Shown here: piece after piece, positions 6,682 to 15,050 of the stretch
Numbering within the stretch: position 1 is the first letter of the stretch
How the letters are laid out: every line of letters starts with the position of its first letter
From: Umezawaea beigongshangensis
GTDB taxonomy: Bacteria; Actinomycetota; Actinomycetes; Mycobacteriales; Pseudonocardiaceae
Length of the DNA: 64,000 nucleotides
Assembly: GCF_016464305.1 (NCBI RefSeq)
Contig: NZ_JAEIOJ010000001.1
Location: 828,685 to 892,684, forward strand
Reading direction: 5' to 3'
Notes under the pieces: generated by a model
What the model was told of the DNA's origin: nothing
The model's input: only the letters and a program-made list of their open reading frames with translations
Database searches by the model: none
Program-made: the position numbers and the translations under genes

Positions 6682-7937
6682 TGGGGCACGTCCAGGACCG
6701 CTGGTTCACGTCCGTTCCGGACCCGGACCAGCCCTCCAAGCGCAAGCGGGTGCCCACCGCCCGGCACGGCGTCGGAAAGCGGTACAAGGCGCGGATCACC
6801 GGCCCGGACGGCAACGAGGTGTCCGAGAGCTTCGCGGACGGCCAGTACAAGGCGGCGAAGCAGTGGGTAGCTGACCGCGAGGTCAAGCTCGCGCTCGGGA
6901 CCTACGTCGACACCAAGGCCGGCCGCGTCCGGCTGGAGACCTTCGGCACGCGCTGGATCGCCGACCTCGACGTGGACGAGCTGTCACGCGAGAACCTGGA
7001 GCGGCGGTTCCGCAGGCGGATCTTCCCCGCGCTCGGCCGGATGGAGCTGGGGGCGGTGAAGCCCTCCACGATCCGCGCGTGGGACGCCGAGCTGCGGCGC
7101 GAGGGCCTGTCGGACCGGTACCGGCACACCCTGTTCGGGAACCTCTCCGCGCTGTTCACCGCTGCCGTGGACGACGGGCTGATCGTCAAGAACCCGCTCG
7201 GCGGGAAGTCGGTGAAGAAACCCAAACCGGTGAAGAAGAAGATCGTCCCCTGGCCGGAGGAACGGGTCTGGGCGGTTCAAGCGGCGCTGGTCGAGCGCTT
7301 CCGGGTGCTCGTCGACCTGGGCGCTGGTCTCGGCCTGCGTCAGGGTGAGTGCTTCGCCCTGGCCGTCGACGACGTCGACTTCGAGAAGGGCACGGTGCGG
7401 GTGTGCCGTCAGGTCAAGACCGTGCGCAGTCGACCGGTGTTCGCCCTGCCGAAGTACGACAAGGTCCGTGAGGTGCCGCTCTCGGCCCCCGTGACGCGGG
7501 CTCTGCGGGTACACATGGCCCGGTTCCCACCGGTCAAGATCACTCTCCCGTGGAACGTGCCGAGCGGGACGCCGACCACGGCCGTGCTCATCGTCACGTC
7601 GGTGCGCGGGCTGGCGATCGCGGCGAACGATTTCAACCGGAACTACTGGAAGAAGGCGCTCGAAGCCGCGGGCGTGCCGCACGACCGGTACGAGAACGGG
7701 ATGCACGACCTCCGGCACTTCTTCGCCTCGCTGCTGCTCGACCAGGGCGAGTCGATCAAGGCGGTGGCCGAGTGGCTGGGGCACACCGACCCCTCGTTCA
7801 CGCTCTCGACGTACACACACCTGATGCCCAGCAGCGACGAGCGCACCAAGAGCGTGATCGACGGTGTGTACGCCCGACGGCCCGGATCGGGAGCGGACGG
7901 CCCGGCAACGGCCCGCGACACGTCCGAGAGCGAGTGA
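6681..7937 (+). CDS. int: tyrosine recombinase, element integrase
   Basis: A 418-residue tyrosine recombinase. It has an N-terminal arm-type DNA-binding part, a SAM-like core-binding domain (~residues 85-185) and a catalytic domain with Arg220 (GLGLRQGE), His342-x-x-Arg345 (HDLRH), His368 (GHTDP) and the nucleophile Tyr378 (STYTH). All catalytic positions are present, so it should be active. The ATG overlaps the xis stop. The GTG/ATG alternatives further upstream lie inside xis and are unlikely. It is the last gene of the element; the attachment site is expected directly downstream. Confidence 0.95.
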   Translation: MGHVQDRWFTSVPDPDQPSKRKRVPTARHGVGKRYKARITGPDGNEVSESFADGQYKAAKQWVADREVKLALGTYVDTKAGRVRLETFGTRWIADLDVDELSRENLERRFRRRIFPALGRMELGAVKPSTIRAWDAELRREGLSDRYRHTLFGNLSALFTAAVDDGLIVKNPLGGKSVKKPKPVKKKIVPWPEERVWAVQAALVERFRVLVDLGAGLGLRQGECFALAVDDVDFEKGTVRVCRQVKTVRSRPVFALPKYDKVREVPLSAPVTRALRVHMARFPPVKITLPWNVPSGTPTTAVLIVTSVRGLAIAANDFNRNYWKKALEAAGVPHDRYENGMHDLRHFFASLLLDQGESIKAVAEWLGHTDPSFTLSTYTHLMPSSDERTKSVIDGVYARRPGSGADGPATARDTSESE

Positions 7938-7947
7938 GCGCAGGTCA

Positions 7948-8001
7948 GCGCTGCGTTCGGGCGAGATCGACAAGATCTTCTGGGAGACCAAGCAGGGCTG
8001 A
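7948..8001 (+). pseudogene. coding-like 3' tail, possible duplicated attB end of a host gene
   Basis: Eleven nt after int, a frame with almost entirely G/C third positions encodes a short tail ending RSGEIDKIFWETKQG and TGA. It has no start of its own and is followed 20 nt later by a strong hairpin. AGATC-N5-GATCT at 7964-7978 is a small inverted repeat, as seen in recombinase cores. I read it as the residual 3' end of the host gene used as attB. I do not recognise the parent protein, and no tRNA sequence is found here. Confidence 0.4.
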
Positions 8002-8021
8002 GCACGACGCCCCTGTAACGG

Positions 8022-8056
8022 CGCCGACCGGCGAGATCACCTCTCGCGGGTCGGCG
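8022..8056 (+). terminator. hairpin after the attachment-site remnant
   Basis: CGCCGACC plus GCGAGA (8022-8036) pairs with TCTCGC plus GGTCGGCG (8042-8056), a 14-bp stem with one G-G mismatch and a 5-nt loop. It probably terminates the gene whose tail is at 7948-8001. Confidence 0.65.
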
Positions 8057-8199
8057 TCGTCGTGCGTCGCCACCGGGGGTGCGCGGTGCTCCCGCCTCCC
8101 TCGGACGGTCCACTCGCGGTGCTCGAACGGTCGACCCGGCGGGGCGAAGGTGACGTTCGACGCGCTTCGGAAACCGAGCGGTCCAACTACGCTGTCGTC

Positions 8200-8811
8200 G
8201 TGGACGCAACCCCCAAGCCCGCGGTGTACCTCCTGCGACACGGGCAGACCGCGTGGTCGGAGAGCGGCAAGCACACGAGCACGTCCGACATCCCGCTGAC
8301 CGCGGCGGGTGAGCAGCAGGCCCGGCGTGCCGGAGCGGTGCTCGCCCGGTTGCGCGGCACGGACGCGCATCCGGCGCTCGTGCTCACGAGCCCCCGCAAG
8401 CGCGCACTGCGCACGGCGGAGCTGGCCGGGCTGCTCGTCGACGAGACGACCGAGGCCCTGGCCGAGTGGAACTACGGCGACTACGAGGGCATCACGACCC
8501 CCGAGATCCGCGAGACGGTGCCGGGCTGGACCGTGTGGTCCCACCCGACGCCGGGCGGCGAGACCTCCGAGGACATCACCGAGCGGGCCGAGAAGGTCCT
8601 GGCCCGCGTCCGCGGTCTGCTGCCCGGTGGTGACGTGGTGCTCGTGGGCCACGGTCACTTCAGCCGCGTGCTGACGGCGAGCTGGCTCGGCCTGCCGGTG
8701 AACGACGGCATCCACTTCGGACTCGACCCGGCCGGGATCACCGTGCTGGGCGAGGAGCACGGCAACCCGCAGATCCGGCGGCTCAACGTGCCGCCGTGGG
8801 AATTCGACTAG
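8200..8811 (+). CDS. histidine phosphatase family protein (Gpm2/acid phosphatase-like)
   Basis: A 203-residue member of the phosphoglycerate-mutase-like superfamily. The catalytic RHG motif is at residues ~13-15 (LLRHGQT), the second Arg at SPRKRALRTAE, and the second catalytic His in VGHGHFSR. These fit a broad acid phosphatase (as described for M. tuberculosis Rv3214) rather than a glycolytic mutase. TACGCT at 8188-8193 lies 6 nt before the GTG, so the mRNA is probably leaderless. It is the first clearly chromosomal gene to the right of the integrative element and the next gene starts 10 nt after its stop. Confidence 0.9.
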   Translation: MDATPKPAVYLLRHGQTAWSESGKHTSTSDIPLTAAGEQQARRAGAVLARLRGTDAHPALVLTSPRKRALRTAELAGLLVDETTEALAEWNYGDYEGITTPEIRETVPGWTVWSHPTPGGETSEDITERAEKVLARVRGLLPGGDVVLVGHGHFSRVLTASWLGLPVNDGIHFGLDPAGITVLGEEHGNPQIRRLNVPPWEFD

Positions 8812-8821
8812 GAGAACCGCG

Positions 8822-9307
8822 TTGCCGGACATCCGCGTTCGCCGCGTCCGCGAGTCCGATGTGGACTCCGTGGTCGGCCTAGCGCACGAACTCGCCCTCT
8901 ACGAGAAGGCGCCCGACGAGTGCCACCTCACGTCCGAGCAGCTGCACCGAGCGCTGTTCGGGCCGTCACCCGCGCTGTTCGGCCACGTGGCCGAGGTGGA
9001 CGGGGTGGTCGTCGGCTCCGCTCTGTGGTTCCTGAGCTTCTCCACGTGGCGCGGTGAGCACGGCGTCTACCTGGAGGACCTGTACGTCCAGCCGTCCCAG
9101 CGGGGCACCGGCCTGGGCCGCGCGCTGCTCGCGGCGCTCGCGCGGGAGTGCGTGGAGCGGGGCTACCAGCGGCTGGAGTGGTCGGTGCTGAACTGGAACA
9201 CCCCGGCCATCGGCTTCTACGAGGCGCTCGGCGCGCGGCGGCAGGACGAGTGGTCGGTCTTCCGCCTCACCGACGACGGGCTGGCGGAGCTGGGCGAGCG
9301 CGGCTGA
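8822..9307 (+). CDS. GNAT-family N-acetyltransferase
   Basis: A 161-residue GNAT protein. The acetyl-CoA loop is VQPSQRGTGLGRALL (residues ~94-108, R/Q-x-x-G-x-G/A), and the C-terminal NWNTPAIGFYEALGA matches the subgroup related to diamine (spermidine/spermine) acetyltransferases and thialysine acetyltransferases. The TTG start at 8822 is preceded by AGGAG in CTAGGAGAACC and lies 10 nt after the phosphatase stop, so the two genes likely form one transcript. The substrate is not determined. Confidence 0.88.
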   Translation: MPDIRVRRVRESDVDSVVGLAHELALYEKAPDECHLTSEQLHRALFGPSPALFGHVAEVDGVVVGSALWFLSFSTWRGEHGVYLEDLYVQPSQRGTGLGRALLAALARECVERGYQRLEWSVLNWNTPAIGFYEALGARRQDEWSVFRLTDDGLAELGERG

Positions 9308-9335
9308 GGTCGGCCGCCGGGGCGGCGGAGCGGTG

Positions 9336-10145
9336 CTACTCGTGCGGGACGCGGCCCACGGCGCCCCAGCTCACGGACTCGGCGGCCGGACTGCCCGACA
9401 CCTCGCCGTCGCCGCGCCACTGCGAGACGACGACGAGACCGGGTTCGAGGAGTTCGAGCCCGTCGAACAGGCTCGCCACCTGGTCCTTGGACCGGACGGT
9501 GATGGGCGTGCCGCGCTGCGCGGCCAGCTCGACCATCGCGCTCGCCAGTGCCGGTTCGGCGTCGGCGGTGAAGTGCGAGACGGCGATCAGGCTGCCGGGG
9601 GCGACGGCCTCGCGGTAGCCGGCGACGACGGCGGCGGCCTCGTCGGCGCCGGTGAGGAACGGCAGGATGCCGAACATCAGGAGCGCGACGGGCTCGTCGA
9701 GGTCGATCAGGGAGCGGACCTCGGGCGAGCCGAGGACCGCCGCGTGGTCGCGCACGTCGGCGTGGACGATGGCGGCGCGGGGGTTGCCCTTGAGCATGGC
9801 CCGGCTGTGCGCCACGGTCACCGCCTCGTCGTCGACGTAGACGACGCGGGCCGCCGGTTCGGCGAGCTGGGCGACCTCGTGGACGTTCCCCGCGGTGGGG
9901 ATGCCGGAGCCGAGGTCGAGGAACTGGCGGACTCCGGAGGCGACGCAGAGGCGGACGACGCGGCGCAGGAAGGAACGGCTGCTGCGGCAGATCTCGTCAG
10001 CGGGGAGCACCTTGATGTGCTCCTCGGCGAGTGCGCGGTCCACCGCGAAGTTGTGCGCGCCACCGAGCAGGTAGTCGTAGAGGCGAGCGCTGTTGGGGCG
10101 CTCGACGTCACCGTTCTTCGGCACCCGCGTGGGCCGGTCCTGCAC
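9336..10145 (-). CDS. SAM-dependent methyltransferase, DUF574/SAMT-type
   Basis: A 269-residue class I methyltransferase of the actinobacterial family with PF04672. The conserved start is PNSARLYDYLLGGAHNFAVD (residues ~16-35), a family signature, followed by motif I FLDLGSGIPT (~73-82) and the acidic motif VVYVDDEAV (~100-108). These proteins are numerous in Streptomyces and relatives; targets are mostly unknown. The GTG at 10145 is used because it gives the usual N-terminus; an upstream frame exists but is Arg-rich and atypical. It is monocistronic and convergent to the GNAT gene. Confidence 0.85.
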   Translation of the reverse strand: MQDRPTRVPKNGDVERPNSARLYDYLLGGAHNFAVDRALAEEHIKVLPADEICRSSRSFLRRVVRLCVASGVRQFLDLGSGIPTAGNVHEVAQLAEPAARVVYVDDEAVTVAHSRAMLKGNPRAAIVHADVRDHAAVLGSPEVRSLIDLDEPVALLMFGILPFLTGADEAAAVVAGYREAVAPGSLIAVSHFTADAEPALASAMVELAAQRGTPITVRSKDQVASLFDGLELLEPGLVVVSQWRGDGEVSGSPAAESVSWGAVGRVPHE

Positions 10146-10262
10146 TGCGCACCTCACCCTGCCGCGGCTCTCGGAGCGGCGCGAACGCACCTGAACGGTA
10201 GCTAACTACTCCGTTCGTGTCTATCTCCGAAATTACATTACGCAGGGTCACATGCAGTGGGA

Positions 10263-10301
10263 ACCCGATCGAGAGAACGGGTCACGTTCCCTCGATCGGG
10301 T
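10263..10301 (-). terminator. terminator of the trypsin-like protease gene
   Basis: ACCCGATCGAG (10263-10273) pairs perfectly with CTCGATCGGGT (10291-10301), and the loop adds GAACG/CGTTC. It lies 36 nt past the protease stop. Confidence 0.8.
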
Positions 10302-10336
10302 GGTCTGTTGCAGGTCGGCTCAGGGAGAGCTTCGGC

Positions 10337-11083
10337 TCACACGCCGGCGAGCGAGCTGATCCAGCTGCGGTAGCGGGTGACGTTCGTGTAGTACGAGCGC
10401 GTCGAGCGGTCGCTCGTGGAGGCCACGCCGACCTGGTAGTAGCGGCCGTCGACCGGGCTCGTCGCGAACATCGGGCCACCGGAGTCGCCACCGGCGGCGA
10501 TGCCGTTGACGCGCTGGACGCCGATCGCGGCCCCACCGCGGTAGTCGGTGGCGTTGACCGAGGTGACCCTCGTGTCCGCGACCTTCAGGTAGCGCGACTG
10601 GCAGTTGATCTCGGGCTGGTTGGTGCAGGTGGCGCCCCAGCCGTAGAGCTGCACGATCTGCTGCGTGGCGACGGCCGAGCCGACGCCGAGCGGCGCGTAG
10701 GTCGTCGACACCGCGCGGTCGATCCGCGCGAGCGCGAGGTCGGCCGTCGGGTGCTGGGTGATGCTGGTCGCGGTGACCAGCGTGCCCGCCGTCTGGTCCA
10801 GGCTGCCGACCCGGAACGTGTAGGTGCCCGCGCTCGCCACGCAGTGCTGGGCGGTGAGGATCCACTGCGGGGCGATGATCGTCGCCGTGCAGTTCTGCTG
10901 GCCGTTGCGGAACAGGCGCGCGGCCCAGGGGGCGTTGGAGGCGTTGCCGCCGCCGATGATGAACGGCGCCACCTCGGCGTCGTTCGACGGAGGGGCGGCG
11001 GCGGCCGCCGGAGCGAGGGCGAGGGTTGTCAGCGCCGCGAGAGCGGCACCGGCGATCGCGGTCAGGGCGCGATGGAGTCGCAT
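10337..11083 (-). CDS. secreted trypsin-like serine protease (S1)
   Basis: A 248-residue exported protease. The signal peptide is MRLHRALTAIAGAALAA with a hydrophobic core and AAAAAP cleavage region near residue ~30. The mature enzyme begins near FIIGGGNAS, resembling the IVGG N-terminus. The catalytic triad is His in TAQHC (usually TAAHC), Asp in DLALAR and Ser in GGDSGGP. Only a short pro-segment is present. Chymotrypsin-fold proteases like this degrade extracellular protein. The ATG at 11083 is followed by typical basic residues. A palindrome at 11112-11127 lies ~30 bp upstream and may be regulatory. Confidence 0.92.
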   Translation of the reverse strand: MRLHRALTAIAGAALAALTTLALAPAAAAAPPSNDAEVAPFIIGGGNASNAPWAARLFRNGQQNCTATIIAPQWILTAQHCVASAGTYTFRVGSLDQTAGTLVTATSITQHPTADLALARIDRAVSTTYAPLGVGSAVATQQIVQLYGWGATCTNQPEINCQSRYLKVADTRVTSVNATDYRGGAAIGVQRVNGIAAGGDSGGPMFATSPVDGRYYQVGVASTSDRSTRSYYTNVTRYRSWISSLAGV

Positions 11084-11111
11084 GAACGGTCACCTCGTAC
11101 GAGTGCAGGGA

Positions 11112-11127
11112 GTGGTGGTTCCACCAC
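11112..11127. promoter_or_regulatory. palindrome upstream of the S1 protease gene
   Basis: GTGGTGG-TT-CCACCAC is a near-perfect 16-bp palindrome 29-44 bp upstream of the protease start. It could be an operator or a 5'-leader hairpin. Confidence 0.4.
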
Positions 11128-11198
11128 CCACAGCTTCACCCCGCGGAGTGAGGACGACCACCCGCCGTTCGTAGGCGATCGGTCGGACGCCGAACGCC

Positions 11199-11639
11199 CT
11201 ACCCGAGCGCGCCGGTGTCCTCGTCGTCGTCCGGGCCCAGCGCCCACTCCCGCGCGGGAGCCGTGAACAGCAGCGCGACCACGACCGCGCAGTAGACGCC
11301 GAGCAGCGAACCGGCGAGCTGCTGCCCCGACGGCCCGTAGGCGTACCAGGCGACACCGAGCAGGAGCAGCTGCACGACGATCGCCGGGGTCCTGGCCCAC
11401 GTCCGGCCGATCACGAGCGCGACGCCCGCCGCGGCCACGCCTCCGCACAGGACCGTGAAGTACCCGGCCTCACCGAGGACCCGGCCCGGTGACTCGACGC
11501 CGAACGCCCGCACGACGAGCGCCACGGCGAAGCCGAGACCGGCCAGGCCCTGGAGCGCGGTCATCACCCCGGCGAGCCGGACGGCGGACGGAACCCCGCT
11601 GTGCTGTGCCACCTCGAAAACCGGCCTCTCCCCGCTCAC
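11199..11639 (-). CDS. small integral membrane protein
   Basis: A 146-residue protein with four hydrophobic segments (about 20-45, 58-78, 86-104 and 110-128) and an acidic C-terminal tail DDDEDTGALG. The pattern suggests four transmembrane helices with no catalytic motif, typical of conserved actinobacterial membrane proteins of unknown function. The GTG at 11639 has no clear ribosome-binding site. It is divergent from the lipid kinase gene. Confidence 0.75.
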   Translation of the reverse strand: MSGERPVFEVAQHSGVPSAVRLAGVMTALQGLAGLGFAVALVVRAFGVESPGRVLGEAGYFTVLCGGVAAAGVALVIGRTWARTPAIVVQLLLLGVAWYAYGPSGQQLAGSLLGVYCAVVVALLFTAPAREWALGPDDDEDTGALG

Positions 11640-11870
11640 CGTGAGTACCCGTCACGGATCGTAGGCCACCCGGACGGCCGTTCCCTCCCGCGTCGGGAGG
11701 AGAGAGGATCAAGGAGTCTTCGGCGAGCCGGCGGTCGTGCTGGGGTGCACTTGCAGGAGACGCCCGAGGTCCGGACGGAAGGAGACGTGCCCCACTTCCG
11801 AGGTGTGCTCGGCCACCAATCGGGTGAACGCCGATCCGTGCGTTGTCACGGGCTGTCCTACCCTGCAGGA

Positions 11871-12833
11871 GTGCGTGCCCTTCTGGTGGTGAACCCGCAG
11901 GCGACGACGACCACACCCGCCGGTCGTGACGTGCTCGCGCACGCCCTGGCCAGCGAGGTGAAGCTGGACGTCGTCGAGACCGACTACCGGGGACACGCGG
12001 CGGACGCCGCGGCGCTGGCGGCCGTCGAGGGCTACGACATGGTCGTGGCGCACGGCGGCGACGGCACCGTGAACGAGGTCGTCAACGGCCTGCTCCGCCA
12101 CGGCACCGGCCCGGACGTGCCGATGCTGGGCGTCGTGCCCGGCGGTTCGGCGAACGTCTTCGCCGGCGCGCTGGGCCTGCCGCGCGACCCGGTCGAGGCG
12201 ACCGGGCGGCTCCTGAAGGCGATCGAGCGCGGCACCAGCCGCCGGGTGGGCCTGGGCCGCGTCTCCTCGGCGCTGAGCCCCGAACCGCCCAGGGTCCCGC
12301 CGAACTCCGACCGCTGGTTCACGTTCAACTCCGGCGTGGGCTGGGACGCCGACGTCGTCGCCTCCGTCGAGCGGCAGCGGGCACGGGGGCGCGAGGCGAG
12401 TCCCGCGCTCTACACCAGGACCGCCGTGGCCAGCTACGTCGCCCAGTTGCGCCGCTGTCCCGACCTGACCGTGCAGATCCCCGGTGAGGACCCCGTCGAG
12501 GGCGTGCGACTGGCCTTCGTGTCCAACACGGACCCGTGGACGTACCTCGGGAACAAGGCGATCCGGCTCAATCCGAGCAGCGGTTTCGACGGCGGACTCG
12601 GGTTGTTTGCCCTCCAGGACCTCGGGGTACCCACGGTGCTCCGGTACGTGGCGCACCTGCTCCTGCGCGACGGGAACCCGAAGGGCGGGAACCTGTTGCG
12701 CCGGGACGACGTCGACTACGTCAGGGTGACCAGCGCGGAACCGGTGAACCTGCAGGTCGACGGGGACCTGCTGGGTGAGCGCACCGAGGTCGAGTTCACC
12801 TCGGTGCCGGGTGCGATGACCGTCGTGGTGTGA
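11871..12833 (+). CDS. diacylglycerol/sphingosine kinase-like lipid kinase
   Basis: A 320-residue DAGK-catalytic domain protein. The nucleotide-binding loop VVAHGGDGTVNEV is at residues ~58-70 and the second glycine-rich motif VPGGSANVFA at ~93-102, both diagnostic. A C-terminal part with VNLQVDGDLLGE matches the YegS-like beta-sandwich. It probably phosphorylates a lipid such as diacylglycerol at the membrane; the exact substrate is unknown. TACCCT (11859-11864) six nt before the GTG suggests a leaderless transcript. M. tuberculosis has a lipid kinase next to whiB1 in the same order (Rv3218), as recalled. Confidence 0.88.
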   Translation: MRALLVVNPQATTTTPAGRDVLAHALASEVKLDVVETDYRGHAADAAALAAVEGYDMVVAHGGDGTVNEVVNGLLRHGTGPDVPMLGVVPGGSANVFAGALGLPRDPVEATGRLLKAIERGTSRRVGLGRVSSALSPEPPRVPPNSDRWFTFNSGVGWDADVVASVERQRARGREASPALYTRTAVASYVAQLRRCPDLTVQIPGEDPVEGVRLAFVSNTDPWTYLGNKAIRLNPSSGFDGGLGLFALQDLGVPTVLRYVAHLLLRDGNPKGGNLLRRDDVDYVRVTSAEPVNLQVDGDLLGERTEVEFTSVPGAMTVVV

Positions 12834-12941
12834 CCACGACCGTGTGACCGGGGCGTGACCGCTCCGCTACCGATCTGCGATCCGCGCAGGTCCGGCGGTG
12901 TCGCGGGGTGGTTGCGCGGGTGAACGCTGTCGATCTTTCGG

Positions 12942-13005
12942 GTGAGTTCACTCACCGGGTCAGTGCTAAGCCCTTGACATCCCCGTAGTTCGTGAAAGCA
13001 TTCAC
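12942..13005. promoter_or_regulatory. two CRP-type sites and -35 box upstream of whiB1
   Basis: Two exact GTGA-N6-TCAC sites occur at 12942-12955 and 12992-13005, 50 bp apart. The first is nearly perfect as a palindrome (GGTGAGT-TC-ACTCACC). A TTGACA box lies at 12974-12979. M. tuberculosis whiB1 is known to be controlled by CRP (Rv3676) through two sites; this suggests the control is conserved, which is inference. Confidence 0.7.
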
Positions 13006-13073
13006 AAGCACCCCAAAACAACCGCTGACGATCGGCGTGCTCATGAGCGCGCCTAGCTGAGGAGTTCTGAACA

Positions 13074-13328
13074 ATGGACTGGCGCCACCGCGCGATCTGC
13101 CGCGACGAGGACCCCGAGCTGTTCTTCCCCGTGGGAAACAGCGGTCCGGCGATCCTGCAGATCACCGAGGCGAAGACCGTCTGCCGTCGCTGCCCGGTCG
13201 TCTCCGACTGCCTCGCGTGGGCACTGGAGAGCGGCCAGGACGCTGGCGTGTGGGGCGGCATGAGCGAGGACGAGCGCCGCGCTCTGAAGCGCCGCAACGC
13301 CCGCACGCGGGCCCGGAGCAACGCCTGA
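13074..13328 (+). CDS. whiB1: WhiB1, Fe-S cluster transcriptional regulator
   Basis: An 84-residue protein nearly identical in layout to mycobacterial WhiB1. Cluster ligands are Cys9, Cys37, Cys40 and Cys46, the same numbers as in M. tuberculosis. The turn GVWGG is intact and the basic DNA-contacting tail is RRALKRRNARTRARSNA. WhiB1 carries a nitric-oxide-sensitive [4Fe-4S] cluster, binds the housekeeping sigma factor and is essential in mycobacteria. GAGGAG is 7 nt before the ATG (13058-13066 region). Its 240-bp promoter region holds two CRP-type sites. Confidence 0.96.
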   Translation: MDWRHRAICRDEDPELFFPVGNSGPAILQITEAKTVCRRCPVVSDCLAWALESGQDAGVWGGMSEDERRALKRRNARTRARSNA

Positions 13329-13358
13329 GCCGACGGCCAGGCACCACCGCTGGACGAA

Positions 13359-13400
13359 CGAAGAGCCCGACACCGTGCCAGGTGTCGGGCTCTTCGATTT
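13359..13400. terminator. bidirectional terminator between whiB1 and pdtaS
   Basis: CGAAGAGCCCGACACC (13359-13374) pairs perfectly with 13381-13396 around a 6-nt loop, then ATTT. The two genes converge here. Confidence 0.9.
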
Positions 13401-13465
13401 GCACACCCTCCCGCATGACCACGCGACGCCGCTGAGGCGGGCCGTCACGTGTGCACCACACCAGT

Positions 13466-14944
13466 TTAACGCCGACCCCTCAGCGGCACGCGCAGGACCG
13501 CCTCTGTACCGGTTCGCTCCCTCCTCCGCAAGCTCAGCGAGCCGCGGAGTTCGGACTCCACCAGGGTCCTGACGATCTGCAGACCCAGCCGGTCGGTGCG
13601 CTCCAGCGAGAACCCCGGCGGCAGGCCGCGCCCGTCGTCGGAGATCACCACGTCGAGCCACTTGGCCGACCGCTCCGCCTGCACCACGACCTCTCCGCGC
13701 TGGCCCGGCGCGTACGCGTGCTCGTAGGCGTTCTGCACCAGTTCCGTCAGCACCATCACCAGCGGGGTGGCCAGTTCCGCGGGCACCACGCCGAACAGGC
13801 CCTCGCGGCGGACCACGACCTGCGTCTCCGTGGTGGCGACGTCGCTCATCATCGGGATGACCCGGTCCACCACGTCGTCCAGGTCGACGCGCTCGTCCAC
13901 CGACATCGACAGCGTCTCGTGCACCAGCGCGATCGAGGTGACCCGGCGGACCGACTCGGTCAGCGCCTCGCGCGCCTCCTCGCTGCTGGTGCGGCGCGAC
14001 TGCAACCGCAGCAGCGCGGCCACGGTCTGCAGGTTGTTCTTCACCCGGTGGTGGATCTCGCGGATCGTGGCGTCCTTCGACATCAGCGCCCGGTCCCGGC
14101 GGCGGACCTCGGTGACGTCGCGGCACAGCACGATCGCGCCGGCCGCACTCCCCCTCGGCCGCAGCGGCAGCGCGCGGAACAGCACGGACGCCCCGCGCCG
14201 CGACTCCGCCTCCATCCGCATGCTCGGCCTGCCGTCGAGCGCGGACCGGATGCGCTGGGCCACCTCCGTGGCGTCGAACGGGTCGCCGATCAGCGACCGG
14301 GTCAGCGGCGCCAGGTGCACGCCCACCAGGTCGGACGCGTGGCCCATGCGGTGGTAGGCGGACAGGGCGTTCGGGCTGGCGAAGACCACGGCTCCCGCGG
14401 CGTCGAGCCGGATCAGGCCGTCACCGACGCGGGGACTCGTGTGCACGTCCGGGGACGGCTCCGCGGTCGGGAACGTGCCGTCGGCGATCATCTGGCACAG
14501 GTCGGCCGCACTGCCCAGGTAGGAGATCTCCAGCGGGCTCGGCACGCGCGGCACGGCCAGGTTCGTGTCCCGGCTGAGCACCGCGACGACCTGACCGCTC
14601 AGCCGCACCGGGATGGTCTCCCGCCGGACCGGCACGCCGAGGTGCCACAGCGGGTCCTCCTCGCGGCAGATCCGCGAGTCGATCGCGGCGCGGCGCAGCT
14701 GCGGGTGCTCGTCCACGGCGACGGTGCTGCCGACGACGTCCTCCGGGTGGGCGGTCGGCGCCGTGGTCGGCCTGGCCTGCGCGACGCACAGGAACGTCCC
14801 GTCCTCCAGCGGCACCCACAGGAGGAAGTCCGCGAACGACAGGTCCGACAGCAGCTGCCACTCGGCGACCACCAGTTGCAGGTGGTCGACGACGGCGCCG
14901 GACAGTCCGGTGTGCTCGGCGAGGAGGTCGGTGAGGGTGGACAC
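13466..14944 (-). CDS. pdtaS: sensor histidine kinase PdtaS
   Basis: A 492-residue soluble two-component kinase. The start STLTDLLAEHTGLSG matches mycobacterial PdtaS closely. Domains: GAF (~residues 1-150), PAS (~175-280), HisKA_2 dimerisation helices with phosphoacceptor pair His298-His299 in REIHHRVKNN, and HATPase with DDGRGLPPGF. PdtaS phosphorylates the antiterminator PdtaR, which binds RNA; in mycobacteria the kinase responds to metals and nitric oxide and has been linked to c-di-GMP. No membrane segment is present. The GTG at 14944 gives the family N-terminus. PdtaR is not in this window. Confidence 0.93.
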   Translation of the reverse strand: MSTLTDLLAEHTGLSGAVVDHLQLVVAEWQLLSDLSFADFLLWVPLEDGTFLCVAQARPTTAPTAHPEDVVGSTVAVDEHPQLRRAAIDSRICREEDPLWHLGVPVRRETIPVRLSGQVVAVLSRDTNLAVPRVPSPLEISYLGSAADLCQMIADGTFPTAEPSPDVHTSPRVGDGLIRLDAAGAVVFASPNALSAYHRMGHASDLVGVHLAPLTRSLIGDPFDATEVAQRIRSALDGRPSMRMEAESRRGASVLFRALPLRPRGSAAGAIVLCRDVTEVRRRDRALMSKDATIREIHHRVKNNLQTVAALLRLQSRRTSSEEAREALTESVRRVTSIALVHETLSMSVDERVDLDDVVDRVIPMMSDVATTETQVVVRREGLFGVVPAELATPLVMVLTELVQNAYEHAYAPGQRGEVVVQAERSAKWLDVVISDDGRGLPPGFSLERTDRLGLQIVRTLVESELRGSLSLRRRERTGTEAVLRVPLRGRR

Positions 14945-15050
14945 GCGTCCGATCCAACCACGCGCCACCCCCGCACCGCCCCCTCGGCGACCGGGAACGA
15001 CCTCGTGGGAAACTGGTGCGAAGCACTCTGTCAAGTACGAGGAGACACCC

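Noticed and set aside
7938-8060. tRNA gene as attachment site next to int
   Set aside because: No cloverleaf, T-loop GGTTCGA or CCA-adjacent acceptor stem can be formed here.
9333-10205. Plus-strand open frame opposite the methyltransferase
   Set aside because: The minus frame carries the complete DUF574-type signature; the plus frame is a shadow.
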